46,459 bases of DNA from Oscillospiraceae bacterium (lineage in GTDB: Bacteria; Bacillota; Clostridia; Oscillospirales; CAG-272), in NCBI GenBank assembly GCA_015065335.1, contig SVQM01000003.1, positions 1 through 46,459 on the forward strand. Reading direction: 5' to 3'. The notes under the pieces are model-generated. The model was not told the DNA's origin and made no database searches. It worked only from the letters and a program-made list of their open reading frames with translations. Of the stretch, positions 8,901-16,707 are shown one piece after another; positions within the stretch are counted from its first letter, which is position 1; each line of letters opens with the position of its first letter. The position numbers were made by a program, and so were the translations under genes.

Positions 8901-9420
8901 CTGAACCGCCGTAAGTTTGCGGACCGATAAGATGGTTTGCAAATGAGGTGTAGCCAACATCGGCCATGTGCAGCATGGCACTGTTAAGCACACATCTGAT
9001 ACCATCCCACAGAAGTCCAAAGGGGTTTGATGAGAGCATAGCCAAAACGCCTACGCCGAGTGCAGCACCGAGGATGGGAACAAATATCCTTGTTCGGGAA
9101 TTCCATGCGGAGGCTGAGCATATGAGCGTCAGTACCAACGAAACAAGGGCAAGGACAGGAATATTTCCCGGCCTTCCGTCACCGTATATTCCGAATCCGT
9201 CACCGACGAACAGTGTCAGTCCGAATATACCGCAGAAGAGTACAAGGGAACGAAGAACCCAGCCTATGATATACAAAGGGGAGGACATTTCCGCACCCGG
9301 ACGGCAAAGTATGGGAAGCATTGGACTATCTTTTTTGGAGCGTTTTATCCCTTTTGCCGACAGGCGTTTCTTCTGAACCTTTTTTTCATGCCCTTTCTTT
9401 TTATTTAATATGTTTTTCAT
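5965..9420 (-). CDS. Multi-pass membrane transglutaminase-like protein with a Lys/Ala-rich insert
   Basis: The protein has 1151 residues. The N-terminal part (about 45-245) has several membrane helices. Residues about 258-398 are an extreme Lys/Ala/Arg-rich tract with no aromatic core, followed by another helix (about 413-435). An extracellular region ends in a transglutaminase core: NGYCTHFATA with Cys854, AHSWIEVY with His905, and GWVAYETVP with Glu921 where many relatives have Asp. A Pro/Glu-rich linker, a helix (about 985-1010) and a cytoplasmic tail follow. Adjacent DUF58 and MoxR genes form the well-known moxR/DUF58/TgpA-like trio. The trio's substrate is not established, and cell-envelope protein processing is a guess. 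The start at 9420 has only a distant AAAGG. Confidence 0.88.
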   Translation of the reverse strand: MKNILNKKKGHEKKVQKKRLSAKGIKRSKKDSPMLPILCRPGAEMSSPLYIIGWVLRSLVLFCGIFGLTLFVGDGFGIYGDGRPGNIPVLALVSLVLTLICSASAWNSRTRIFVPILGAALGVGVLAMLSSNPFGLLWDGIRCVLNSAMLHMADVGYTSFANHLIGPQTYGGSDTLVMGVGCAVLAAIIAVILAISLLRKVHTFSAVLLSIVVILPVFMYNLTEGNAGVSMVLIFIFGELSLLLYERKFSNYEALKLEKKTKKAAKKKAKKDKKLEKKAKKVALDKAASRAYAIAIELTGDKKEARRAKAAVYQLDKDKKKAAKKAAAAAKKDEKKKARAAKKAARKTAKAEKKAAKKALAKERAEFKNLSPDEQARRLNLKKEDKKKKSDAAKEKRRKRNEAETATRKTLSASGYASGTAILIAALAVWLPFSAITGNFVTIDFINDPVSIAREYVTAYLRGDDIDLNNMGDIAELTPRTLTYDSPKYKQIQMLAVETERPDPVYLRGWIGMRFDAASGKWTSGTTDDVVEYRTEFGKTFTPDILKTYFLGNMFPTSTLIKETNPILRFADYGFDVRQIHLRRINGESLIVYVPPTLNSDLGILGYDSLKKNDARYSAYFDAIYSSRFFKQNVNYSAISFMSKLNDPDVADGLSGSADYFNLYVKYINVYEEARKVLESQSQNNMRDYDTGRGTVRISMSDYSDIDRLFLEECKRLGYPELTGDSLLAKYMALEPDEQKKEKEEINKFLETEEAYCEWAYLKYSSSVYSDSVTSIAEELLAEAGYKRNTKLRDVIPVYEDLRGNEVDQHDVVMTVINYLKDNYTYTLEPAPYNGEVPMTVLDSFLTETKNGYCTHFATAAATLLREYGYSVRYCEGYLVTDFELNYADGAPAKYKGYALDENAHSWIEVYYPLYGWVAYETVPEFMDQMYKPIQSVEGNGGEIADPTPDIPLTPEEPTDPKPETPPEEEPKPEEPEIPVEEEPEEEPVDQMLILMITGIVIAVSIVIFFIARFIIKRIMKKAENVVADRHRHIIMAMDTELLMTGKVDTLPIAREFDDTIFRLFGLLGYPPKTGEQYSDYAERLEDDFGGMTDYSLDQIFSLVAKVEFGGGLTPEEMYILADFTDRLTVSAYAGLSRFERIKYRYIKRII

Positions 9421-9456
9421 TATTTAATTCATGCCTTTCAGTTTTACAATACAGAC

Positions 9457-11130
9457 TTATACAGCAGATGTAAAACGTAGATTTCCGTCGTTTCCGTTTT
9501 CGACGGAGATCTGCCTCATACTGACACCGCTTCGTGAAAGCTCTTCGCTCATTGCCTGTGCGGCGATACCCTTGTCGGATATGCTTTTCCAAAGATCGGA
9601 AGGATCGGAAAGAAGTACTTCAGCGGTACATCCGGAGCCTGCTCCGCCGAAAGCGGCGGGGATTGCGGCAAATACAGCGGCAGAGTTTATATCTGTGTTC
9701 GCCGTAACCATTCGGATAGTCATTCCTGCGGACTGTTCTATGAGCATAGCAAGCTCTGAGAATGCCTCTTTATTTCGACAAACAGGAGCAGTGAAGAAAC
9801 GGATCAATGATGGATCCTCGGGAATATCATTTGCACTTGAAAGTAAACCAAGTCCATTATCATTTCTGGGATCGGGATAAAGGATCGTACATTCGGCACC
9901 TCTCGACACCTCGTATCTCATAACGGAGAGTGCAAGCTCGATTGTACTGTCGGCGCAAAGCTCTCCTGCAAAGGGAAGACTTTCCTTATTAAAAGGAGAG
10001 TGAGATTCACCGCCCCTTCCGGAGTTTTCATCTTCTCCGATGATCATAGCAAGCTTTGCAATGCGCATTGATGCGGCCTTTTCACGAAGCTTGGCACCCT
10101 TACGAGTGGCGAGCAGTTCGACAGGAATTTCACTTGTATCATCAAGAGTATCAAGTGCCGAAATGTGCTCAGGTGTTACCCCGAGAGCAGTAAGACGCTC
10201 CTCAGTGTTTCTTGAATCTATCTTGCGTGCGGCTTCTCCACCTGCATCACCGACAGATTTTGCTGATGCAACACCTGCGCTCTGAGATGCTTTTCCACGG
10301 CGTCGTTTAGTCTTCTTTTTTGCCTTTGATGATTTTTCATTTGTCTGCTTATCCTCGTCGTTATCAATACCGGCAAAGGAAAGATCACACAGAATATATG
10401 TATGCTTATCTGTATTTGATGAAAAATTCTTGACCTGAAGCTCCTCGGACTTTGATGAGAGCTTCCAGTGGATGTTTTTCATGGAATCTCCGGGGATGTA
10501 GTTGCGGATGTCGGAAGGCTCCGCCTGTTCCGGGGAAACAGCACGCTTTGTAACAGATGTAGGCAGATCAGTCTCGGAGTGAGATGAATCTGCTGACATA
10601 ATAATATTTCTCGGATAAACGATAACTGTGCGGTGAAGCTCCAGCTTTAGCTCAGTTTTGAACAGACCGAAAAGATCACTTATGTGCATATACTTTACGC
10701 CGATATCGTAAGAGCCTCTAAGAGGGAAACTGACCTTGTTCTCGATGATGTGGCATCCCATGGGAAGAAGAGTAATGCGCAGCAACTCATCACGGCATAC
10801 AACGGCATTCTCCGAGGGGAGACTTACAATAGTTTCCACCAAGGGAAACGGAAGCGGGGTTTCATTGATTATTTTGATCTCATAAGCAACGGTCTGCCCT
10901 TTTTCCGCACGGGTATTGTCACATTCCGTGTATACCTTTATACCTGCTCGTGCAACAACAATGTATATGATCGAAAGTACAGGTATGAAAAGCAGGAATA
11001 TGAAAAGTATCGCAGAAGCGGGTGATCGAAGCGCCTGAGTGAAAACAAGACTCACGAGAAGCAGTATTAGGTAAACTATAGACCCCGGACGAAATGAAAT
11101 AAAACGGGGCTTTCTGTTCTTCTTTTTCAT
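9457..11130 (-). CDS. DUF58 domain membrane protein
   Basis: The protein has 557 residues. Two hydrophobic segments near the N-terminus (about 17-62) form an anchor. A beta-rich region follows, then the DUF58 signature DIRNYIPGDSMKNIHWK at about 206-222, in a von Willebrand A-like domain. A basic low-complexity insert (KKKTKRRRGK) at about 265-280 splits the domain, and the rest is poorly conserved. DUF58 proteins almost always pair with MoxR ATPases, which may remodel them or their metal-binding A domains. It starts 14 bases after the moxR stop with GGAG upstream, so the two are co-transcribed. The molecular activity is unknown. Confidence 0.9.
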   Translation of the reverse strand: MKKKNRKPRFISFRPGSIVYLILLLVSLVFTQALRSPASAILFIFLLFIPVLSIIYIVVARAGIKVYTECDNTRAEKGQTVAYEIKIINETPLPFPLVETIVSLPSENAVVCRDELLRITLLPMGCHIIENKVSFPLRGSYDIGVKYMHISDLFGLFKTELKLELHRTVIVYPRNIIMSADSSHSETDLPTSVTKRAVSPEQAEPSDIRNYIPGDSMKNIHWKLSSKSEELQVKNFSSNTDKHTYILCDLSFAGIDNDEDKQTNEKSSKAKKKTKRRRGKASQSAGVASAKSVGDAGGEAARKIDSRNTEERLTALGVTPEHISALDTLDDTSEIPVELLATRKGAKLREKAASMRIAKLAMIIGEDENSGRGGESHSPFNKESLPFAGELCADSTIELALSVMRYEVSRGAECTILYPDPRNDNGLGLLSSANDIPEDPSLIRFFTAPVCRNKEAFSELAMLIEQSAGMTIRMVTANTDINSAAVFAAIPAAFGGAGSGCTAEVLLSDPSDLWKSISDKGIAAQAMSEELSRSGVSMRQISVENGNDGNLRFTSAV

Positions 11131-11144
11131 ATGCAGGATCTCCG

Positions 11145-12101
11145 TCAGCGACCTGTTACATAAGGCACCTCAACAGAGGCAAGAATATCACGGAGAATAT
11201 CAGTCTTTGATTCACGGTTGATTCGTGCTTCCTGGCTGAGGATGATCCTGTGAGATATAGCGGGCAGGAACAGTGCCGATACATCCTCGGGGAGAACATA
11301 ATCACGTCCGTTTACGAATGCGTATGCTCTTGCAAGGCGCATGAGTGCAACAGAGGCACGTGGAGATGCACCAAGAGAGATAGAGGGGTTCTTACGTGTA
11401 GCGTGAATAAGAGAAACTATGTACTTGCATACGGCAACATCCATACGTATGCCTGCGGCAGCATCGATTATTTTCTTCATCATAGCAGCATCGGCAACAG
11501 CGGTAACGGAAGAAATGGGATTGCCCTCACGTCTGCCTGTTAGGATGGAAAGCTCTTCGGCTTCGGTGGGATAGCCCATGGAGAGACGGAGAGAGAAACG
11601 GTCGAGCTGTGCCTCAGGCAGGGGATATGTTCCCACATAACCGGAGGGGTTCTGGGTTGCAATAACGATAAAAGGAGAGGGAAGAGTATATGTCTTTCCG
11701 TCGACGGTAACGCTTCCTTCCTCCATCGCCTCGAGAAGTGCGGACTGAGTCTTGGGTGAAGCACGGTTGATCTCATCCGCAAGGAGGAGATTGCACATAG
11801 CAAGACCGTCACGGAACTCAAACTTGTCTGTAGCTCTGTTATACATATTAAAACCGGTGATGTCCGATGCCATTACGTCAGGGGTGAACTGAGCACGGTG
11901 GAAATCAAGTCCTGCCGCACGTGAGATCGCAGATACCATGGTAGTTTTACCGACGCCGGGAACGTCTTCGATGAGAACATGACCGCCTGCGATCATTGCG
12001 GAGAGGAGAAGTACGAGCTCAGCTCTCTTTCCGACGACGACCTTTTCGGTCTGCTCGATTATGGCGTCTACTCTGCTTTGGAGTTCACGAATGTCACTCA
12101 T
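11145..12101 (-). CDS. MoxR-family AAA+ ATPase
   Basis: The protein has 318 residues from ATG 12101, which has AAAGGA upstream. A longer frame from 12164 lacks a ribosome site. Walker A is at residues 45-54 (EDVPGVGKTT). Walker B is in LLLADEINRASPKTQSALLEAMEE. Sensor 1 is ATQNP, and a GASPRASVALMRLARA segment lies in the C-terminal lid. MoxR ATPases act as chaperone-like assembly factors for partner proteins carrying A domains. The partner here is presumably the DUF58 protein encoded next. This gene opens the four-gene operon and has its own promoter with an inverted repeat over the -35 box. Confidence 0.95.
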   Translation of the reverse strand: MSDIRELQSRVDAIIEQTEKVVVGKRAELVLLLSAMIAGGHVLIEDVPGVGKTTMVSAISRAAGLDFHRAQFTPDVMASDITGFNMYNRATDKFEFRDGLAMCNLLLADEINRASPKTQSALLEAMEEGSVTVDGKTYTLPSPFIVIATQNPSGYVGTYPLPEAQLDRFSLRLSMGYPTEAEELSILTGRREGNPISSVTAVADAAMMKKIIDAAAGIRMDVAVCKYIVSLIHATRKNPSISLGASPRASVALMRLARAYAFVNGRDYVLPEDVSALFLPAISHRIILSQEARINRESKTDILRDILASVEVPYVTGR

Positions 12102-12173
12102 GGGTATAATCCTTTCATACTCTGTGAAAATAAATATATGGCTATGTTTGTGATAATTGACCATAACAAGAAT

Positions 12174-12202
12174 ATTTTATCACGAAATCTGTAAAAACGC
12201 AA
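12174..12202 (-). promoter_or_regulatory. Sigma-A promoter of the moxR operon
   Basis: On the minus strand TTGCGT (12202-12197), 17 bases, then TAAAAT (12179-12174), about 70 bases upstream of the moxR start. Confidence 0.65.
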
Positions 12203-12210
12203 CAGATTTC
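12184..12210. promoter_or_regulatory. Perfect 9-9-9 inverted repeat over the moxR -35 box (operator candidate)
   Basis: GAAATCTGT (12184-12192) and ACAGATTTC (12202-12210) are exact inverted copies separated by 9 bases. They bracket the -35 box and half of the spacer, a typical place for a dimeric repressor. Confidence 0.5.
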
Positions 12211-12272
12211 TTTAATATTGCATACGAGATGAGGAGTTTTAAAAAAAGTTTACATAATTTTTTAAATGGGTA

Positions 12273-12301
12273 TTGACATTGCGATGAAAAGATAGTAAAA
12301 T
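12273..12301 (+). promoter_or_regulatory. Sigma-A promoter of rubrerythrin
   Basis: TTGACA (12273-12278), 17 bases, TAAAAT (12296-12301). This is a near-perfect promoter 45 bases before the start codon. Confidence 0.85.
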
Positions 12302-12305
12302 AAAA

Positions 12306-12322
12306 TTAAGAACAATTCTTAA
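12306..12322. promoter_or_regulatory. Palindromic operator candidate at the rubrerythrin transcription start
   Basis: TTAAGAA, CAA, TTCTTAA is a perfect 7-bp palindrome with a 3-base centre, starting 5 bases after the -10 box, so it covers the transcription start. It resembles, but does not equal, the PerR and Fur boxes that often control rubrerythrin genes in Clostridia. Confidence 0.55.
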
Positions 12323-12346
12323 TTTATATACAGAAAGGGAAAATAA

Positions 12347-12883
12347 ATGAAAGAACTTAAGGGAACAAAGACCGAACAGAATCTGTGGGCAGCATTTGCC
12401 GGAGAGTCACAGGCACGTAATAAGTATACATATTACGCATCAAAGGCAAAGAAGGACGGATATCAGCAGATAGCGGCGCTTTTTGAGGAGACTGCCAATA
12501 ACGAGAAAGAGCACGCAAAGATGTGGTTCAAGCTTGTTCAGGGTATCGGCTCCACAATGGATAACCTTGCTGATGCGGCAAAGGGTGAGAATGACGAGTG
12601 GACCGATATGTATCCCGGCTTTGCAAAGGTAGCACGTGAGGAAGGCTTTGACGAGATCGCAATAATGTTTGAGGCTGTAGCGGCGATCGAGAAGACTCAC
12701 GAGGAGAGATACAAGGCACTGCTTGCGAATGTTGAGGGAGGACTTGTGTTCTCACGTGACGGAGATATGATCTGGGAGTGCCGTAACTGCGGACACATCC
12801 ACGTAGGAAAGGCAGCACCCGAGCTTTGCCCCGTGTGCGCTCATCCTCAGGCATATTTCCAGATAAAGAGCGAGAATTATTAA
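12347..12883 (+). CDS. rbr: Rubrerythrin
   Basis: The protein has 178 residues, the usual length. Rubrerythrin is a cytoplasmic di-iron peroxidase that reduces hydrogen peroxide in anaerobes with electrons from rubredoxin or NADH systems. The N-terminal four-helix domain carries the iron ligands ([37 protein letters not shown]). The C-terminal rubredoxin-like site has Cys145, Cys148, Cys161 and Cys164 in CX2C-X12-CX2C spacing. It is a single-gene unit: a strong promoter and operator lie before it and a bidirectional terminator after it. The site AGAAAGGGA lies about 8 bases before the ATG. Confidence 0.97.
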   Translation: MKELKGTKTEQNLWAAFAGESQARNKYTYYASKAKKDGYQQIAALFEETANNEKEHAKMWFKLVQGIGSTMDNLADAAKGENDEWTDMYPGFAKVAREEGFDEIAIMFEAVAAIEKTHEERYKALLANVEGGLVFSRDGDMIWECRNCGHIHVGKAAPELCPVCAHPQAYFQIKSENY

Positions 12884-12898
12884 GTGATACAAAGAAAG

Positions 12899-12927
12899 AG
12901 GCTACCGTGTGAAGCGGTAGCCTTTTT
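12899..12927. terminator. Bidirectional terminator between rubrerythrin and the second LRR gene
   Basis: AGGCTACCG (12899-12907), a 7-base loop, and CGGTAGCCT (12915-12923) form a perfect 9-bp stem followed by T4 on the plus strand. A T-rich stretch (CTCTTTCTTT) follows on the minus strand, so it serves both convergent genes. Confidence 0.88.
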
Positions 12928-12940
12928 GTGTTATAATAAG

Positions 12941-15226
12941 TTACTTAAGTATTACATCCCATTTTGCGATAAACTTGAGTATGAGAGATGCATCGGTAAG
13001 ATTCACCTTGCCGTCATCGTTTACATCGGCTACGTCAAGATCAAGGGTAACACTCCATTTCGCAATGTGCTTGAGTATCATTGATACGTCGGTCAGGTTG
13101 ATCTTTCCGTCACCGTTTGCATCACCGGGGAATGCGAGGGGCTTCAGTTGAGGAATAACAGAACCTGTGGTAACTGTTGTACCGCAATCGGTACAAACCC
13201 TGTCACCGGTGTAGCCGTTTTCGGTTTCGGTAGCTTCCTTCGCTCCGCGAAGCTCGACGTTCACATGATTTGAGCTGTCAAATTCACCGTATTCGTTTCC
13301 GCATGTGTCGCATACAGCCTTACTTACACAGGTGGCAATACCACCGGTATGAACTCCCGTTGCGGGAATGGGAGAAACAGTTGTATAGTTGCAGTAAACG
13401 CATATCAGATATGTATCCCAGCCATTTTCTGTACAGGTGGGGATTTTTGCATCCACCTCAACAAAGCCGTGCTTGTCGGGGTTGATCTCACCGTACTCAT
13501 TTCCGCATGTGTCGCATACAGCACGCTCGGTACATGTGGCAATACCGCCGGTATGGATTCCTGTTGCGGGGAGAGATACATAGTTGTTGTACTCACATTC
13601 AACACAGTAAACGTAATCTTTCCATCCATCCTCGGTACAAGTGGGTTCTTTGCCCTCAAACTGAACAAAGCTGTGCTTGTCGGAGTCGATCTCACCGTAC
13701 TCATTTCCGCATGTGTCGCATACAGCACGCTCGGTACATGTGGCAATACCACCGGTATGGATTCCTGTTGCGGGAATCATTTCATAAGTACTGTATTCGC
13801 AGTGGAGACACTCAGTGTAGCTGTTCCAGCCGAAATCAGTACATGTGGGTTCGCAACTGTCAAAATTGATCAGATAGTGTGTTGCAGGAATGATTTCACC
13901 ATATTCAATAACGGTGTCGCAATCGGTGCAGTATGTATCTCCCGTATAACCGTTGCTGTAACAATTCATATCCTGCTGATTTATAACGACTGTGTTCTGA
14001 TGCCCCGTTGCGGGAACGATCATTTCAAACTCAAATCCGCAGCTGCATGAAGCGGCAACGATTCCGTCAACGGTACAGCTTGGAAGGAGAATTGCGATGA
14101 ACAGGTAATGGGTATAGGGATCAAGAACACCGTAGTGGATATTTTCCACATAAGTATTCTCATCGATTTTTATATTTTTCCATGGTTCCCATTCCAATTC
14201 ATTTTTTGTTGCCTCGTAATATACATCGGTAAGATTTTCACAGCCGTAGAATGCACTCATTGCTATATAGGTCACAGATTTTGGAATAAATACGCTTTTG
14301 ATGCTTGTACAACCTGCAAAAGCATAGCCGCCAATGGATGTAACATCATCGGGGATAATCAGATCTGTCACAAGCTCTCCGTCAAGATAGAGCTCGGCAC
14401 CGTACTGGAGAGGACTGGTATCAGCACCTACTACTCCAAATCCGTTACACCAACCGGAAAGATCGCTTATGTATACTTTTTCTATACCGGTACATCCCTT
14501 GAACGCACCCATGCCTATCACGGTTACGCTTTCCGGTATAGTAATGCTTTTAAGGCTTGTACAGTTCGAGAAGGTATAGCTTCCGATGTATTCCAGACCG
14601 TCTCCGAGATATACCTCACTGAGATTTGTGCAACCGGAAAAACAACCGTAAAAGTAGTTTGAACCGAGGGTTTTAACACTGTCGGGGATCGTTACGTTCG
14701 TGAGGCTTGTACAGCCCGAGAATGCACCGATATCGATAAATGTGACACTGTCGGGGATAGTGACATTTGTGAGGCTTGTGCAACCACTGAAGGTGTTCTC
14801 CCCAATAGCAGTGATACTATTCGGTATTACTACACTTTTAAGGCTTACACAGTTTGAAAATACACTCTCTCCAATAAAAGTAACGCTGTCGGGTATCACT
14901 ATGCTTTTGAGACTTGTACAGCCCGAAAAAGCACCGTTGCCAATGGTTCTGACACTGCCCGGAATAGAGAAACCGGTAATTTTTGAAGCACTGAAATCAA
15001 ACGCATATGAATCAATAGCCGTTACGGGATATCCGCCAAGTGCAGAAGGTATTACGACATAACCTTCTACAGAAGGATAGACTTGTATGTTTGTTATTGT
15101 CGCCTCACCGTCAGATACGGAGTAGTAAAAGATTCCTTCTTTTTCATCCGCATTTGCGGCAAAGGGTATCATTGCAGAGACTATCACCACTGCCAGAAAT
15201 GCCGAGAGGATCCTCTTCAGTTTCAT
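12941..15226 (-). CDS. Secreted LRR_5 protein with Cys-rich repeats and C-terminal type I dockerin
   Basis: The protein has 761 residues from ATG 15226, with AGGAGGAAG just upstream. An in-frame start at 15298 lies at the promoter and is rejected. Residues 1-25 are a signal peptide ending in ANA. Residues about 50-370 hold BspA-type repeats (SIGGYAFAGCTSIKSVFIP). Residues about 375-690 are tandem Cys-rich modules with paired CxxC motifs (AVCDTCGNEYGE, TYCTDCD) and PATG linkers. Residues 702-761 are a dockerin (GDANGDGKINLTDV, DVNDDGKVNLTDA, LKFIAKW). The dockerin is nearly identical to that of the protein at 1345-3618, also at the DNA level. Both are presumably exported and held by the same cohesin type. 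The ligand of the LRR part is unknown. Confidence 0.93.
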   Translation of the reverse strand: MKLKRILSAFLAVVIVSAMIPFAANADEKEGIFYYSVSDGEATITNIQVYPSVEGYVVIPSALGGYPVTAIDSYAFDFSASKITGFSIPGSVRTIGNGAFSGCTSLKSIVIPDSVTFIGESVFSNCVSLKSVVIPNSITAIGENTFSGCTSLTNVTIPDSVTFIDIGAFSGCTSLTNVTIPDSVKTLGSNYFYGCFSGCTNLSEVYLGDGLEYIGSYTFSNCTSLKSITIPESVTVIGMGAFKGCTGIEKVYISDLSGWCNGFGVVGADTSPLQYGAELYLDGELVTDLIIPDDVTSIGGYAFAGCTSIKSVFIPKSVTYIAMSAFYGCENLTDVYYEATKNELEWEPWKNIKIDENTYVENIHYGVLDPYTHYLFIAILLPSCTVDGIVAASCSCGFEFEMIVPATGHQNTVVINQQDMNCYSNGYTGDTYCTDCDTVIEYGEIIPATHYLINFDSCEPTCTDFGWNSYTECLHCEYSTYEMIPATGIHTGGIATCTERAVCDTCGNEYGEIDSDKHSFVQFEGKEPTCTEDGWKDYVYCVECEYNNYVSLPATGIHTGGIATCTERAVCDTCGNEYGEINPDKHGFVEVDAKIPTCTENGWDTYLICVYCNYTTVSPIPATGVHTGGIATCVSKAVCDTCGNEYGEFDSSNHVNVELRGAKEATETENGYTGDRVCTDCGTTVTTGSVIPQLKPLAFPGDANGDGKINLTDVSMILKHIAKWSVTLDLDVADVNDDGKVNLTDASLILKFIAKWDVILK
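13262..13864 (-). repeat. Three tandem 201-base coding repeats (67 residues each)
   Basis: The units at about 13664-13864 and 13463-13663 are nearly identical in DNA, and the unit at 13262-13462 is more diverged. Each encodes a HxGGIATC block, a CDTCGNEYGE block and a CTExGW block with CxxC pairs. Keeping the reading frame, they represent recent internal duplication. Confidence 0.85.
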
Positions 15227-15284
15227 GTTTTCTTCCTCCTGAAATAAAGTAAAATAATGCTGTGTGCATAAATATACACAATAT

Positions 15285-15313
15285 ATTATATCACTCACTT
15301 AATTGTTTGTAAA
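15285..15313 (-). promoter_or_regulatory. Sigma-A promoter of the second LRR-dockerin gene
   Basis: On the minus strand TTTACA (15313-15308), 17 bases, TATAAT (15290-15285). The leader is about 55 bases and, unlike the first LRR gene, holds no terminator. Confidence 0.75.
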
Positions 15314-15368
15314 TATTTTTTGTAAAACTTCAAAATTATATATTACTCCAAACTTCCAAAATCCCCCC

Positions 15369-15397
15369 TTGACAAAATCCGTGTAATATGTTAAAAT
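15369..15397 (+). promoter_or_regulatory. Sigma-A promoter of the pheST operon
   Basis: TTGACA (15369-15374), 17 bases, TAAAAT (15392-15397), placed just ahead of the T-box leader. Confidence 0.85.
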
Positions 15398-15407
15398 TTC
15401 TTGTAAT

Positions 15408-15640
15408 ATAAATTTGCTGTGATGAAGACCGCTTATTACTGACAGTGCGGAAAAAGAGACCGATGCCTCGGCTGAAAGCATCGGCGCACAAGTGATCGGC
15501 ATTTCACTTCGGAGCATTGGGTATGCTTATGGCATTCCCACGGATGGTTTCGTTATCGACCGATGAGTGTTGGCTCACGCCGGAACTTGGGTGGTACCGC
15601 GATGCATTTGCACCGTCCCGAGATCTCGGCGGATTTTTTA
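15408..15640 (+). promoter_or_regulatory. T-box leader controlling pheST
   Basis: The conserved T-box core GGGTGGTACCGCG is at 15589-15601, preceded by GAACTT. An AGAGA motif (15453-15457) precedes the hairpin CCGATGC/GCATCGG of stem I. UUC triplets (Phe specifier) lie at 15503-15505 and 15508-15510 on the 3' side of stem I, and I cannot decide which is read. The intrinsic terminator is at 15612-15640 (CCGAG/CTCGG stem, then T6). Uncharged tRNA-Phe should bind the specifier and the core bulge and favour antitermination. Confidence 0.93.
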
Positions 15641-15674
15641 TTTTGTAAATATTTTCAAAGGATAGGTAAAAGCT

Positions 15675-16688
15675 ATGAAGGAAAAACTGCTAAGCATCAA
15701 AGAAGCAGCTATGGCGGCTCTTAGTGCTCCCGACTGCGACATAGAGGCTATTCGTGTACAGTATCTGGGAAAAAAGGGCGAGCTTACCGCTGTGCTTCGC
15801 GGAATGGGTGCGCTCACTCCCGAGGAAAGACCTATAATCGGTCAGATGGCGAATGATGTTCGTGCCGAGATCGAGGAGGCTATCGCAAAGATGGGTGAGG
15901 CTGCAAAGTCTGCCCTTATCGAAAAGAAGCTCCGTGAGGAGAAGCTTGACGTAACTCAGCCCGGTATTCCCGTATCTGTAGGTCACAAGCATCTTCTTGC
16001 AAAGGTTCAGCACGACCTTGAGGATATCTTTATCGGAATGGGCTTTACCATTGCCGAGGGACCTGAGGTAGAGTACGACTATTACAACTTCCAGGCACTG
16101 AATATCCCTCCGGATCACCCCGCAAGAGATACTCAGGACACCTTCTATATCACTGATAATATCCTGCTCCGTTCACAGACCTCTCCCGTTCAGGCGAGAG
16201 TTATGGAGAATACCGAGCCTCCCATCCGCATCATCTCTCCCGGTCGTGTTTACCGTTCCGATGCAGTGGATGCTACTCATTCACCTCTGTTCCATCAGAT
16301 GGAGGGACTTGTAGTTGACAAGGGAATTACTATGGGTGACCTCAAGGGAACTCTTGAGATATTTGCACGTCATCTCTTCGGAGAGGACACAAAGGTTCGT
16401 TTCCGTCCCCATCATTTCCCATTTACCGAGCCTTCTGCTGAGGTAGATCTGTCCTGCTTCGCCTGCGGCGGCAAGGGATGCCGTCTCTGTAAGGGTGAGG
16501 GATGGATCGAGATCCTCGGTGCAGGTATGGTGCATCCTAACGTACTTCGTTGCTGTGGAATCGATCCCGAGGTCTACAGCGGATTTGCATTCGGTCTCGG
16601 AGTAGAGAGAGCCGCACTTCTCAAGTATCACATTGATGATATGCGTCTGCTCTATGAGAACGACGTGAGATTCCTCTCACAGTTTTAA
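15675..16688 (+). CDS. pheS: Phenylalanine-tRNA ligase alpha subunit
   Basis: The protein has 337 residues, full length. It is the catalytic subunit of the alpha2-beta2 class II synthetase that charges tRNA-Phe in the cytoplasm. An N-terminal coiled-coil tRNA-binding arm (residues 1-90) is followed by the class II core: motif 2 around [20 protein letters not shown] and motif 3 at [17 protein letters not shown] Cys-rich loop ([13 protein letters not shown]) is typical of the bacterial alpha subunit. ATG 15675 follows AAAGGATAGG. Expression is set by the T-box leader. Confidence 0.98.
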   Translation: MKEKLLSIKEAAMAALSAPDCDIEAIRVQYLGKKGELTAVLRGMGALTPEERPIIGQMANDVRAEIEEAIAKMGEAAKSALIEKKLREEKLDVTQPGIPVSVGHKHLLAKVQHDLEDIFIGMGFTIAEGPEVEYDYYNFQALNIPPDHPARDTQDTFYITDNILLRSQTSPVQARVMENTEPPIRIISPGRVYRSDAVDATHSPLFHQMEGLVVDKGITMGDLKGTLEIFARHLFGEDTKVRFRPHHFPFTEPSAEVDLSCFACGGKGCRLCKGEGWIEILGAGMVHPNVLRCCGIDPEVYSGFAFGLGVERAALLKYHIDDMRLLYENDVRFLSQF

Positions 16689-16707
16689 GGGAAGGGGTAT
16701 TTGAATT

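Noticed and set aside
13262..13864. CRISPR-like spaced repeats
   Set aside because: The repeats are contiguous 201-base in-frame coding units without short constant repeats and variable spacers.
13349..14050. Open frame of 233 codons on the plus strand
   Set aside because: It is the antisense shadow of the Cys-rich repeats of the LRR-dockerin gene.
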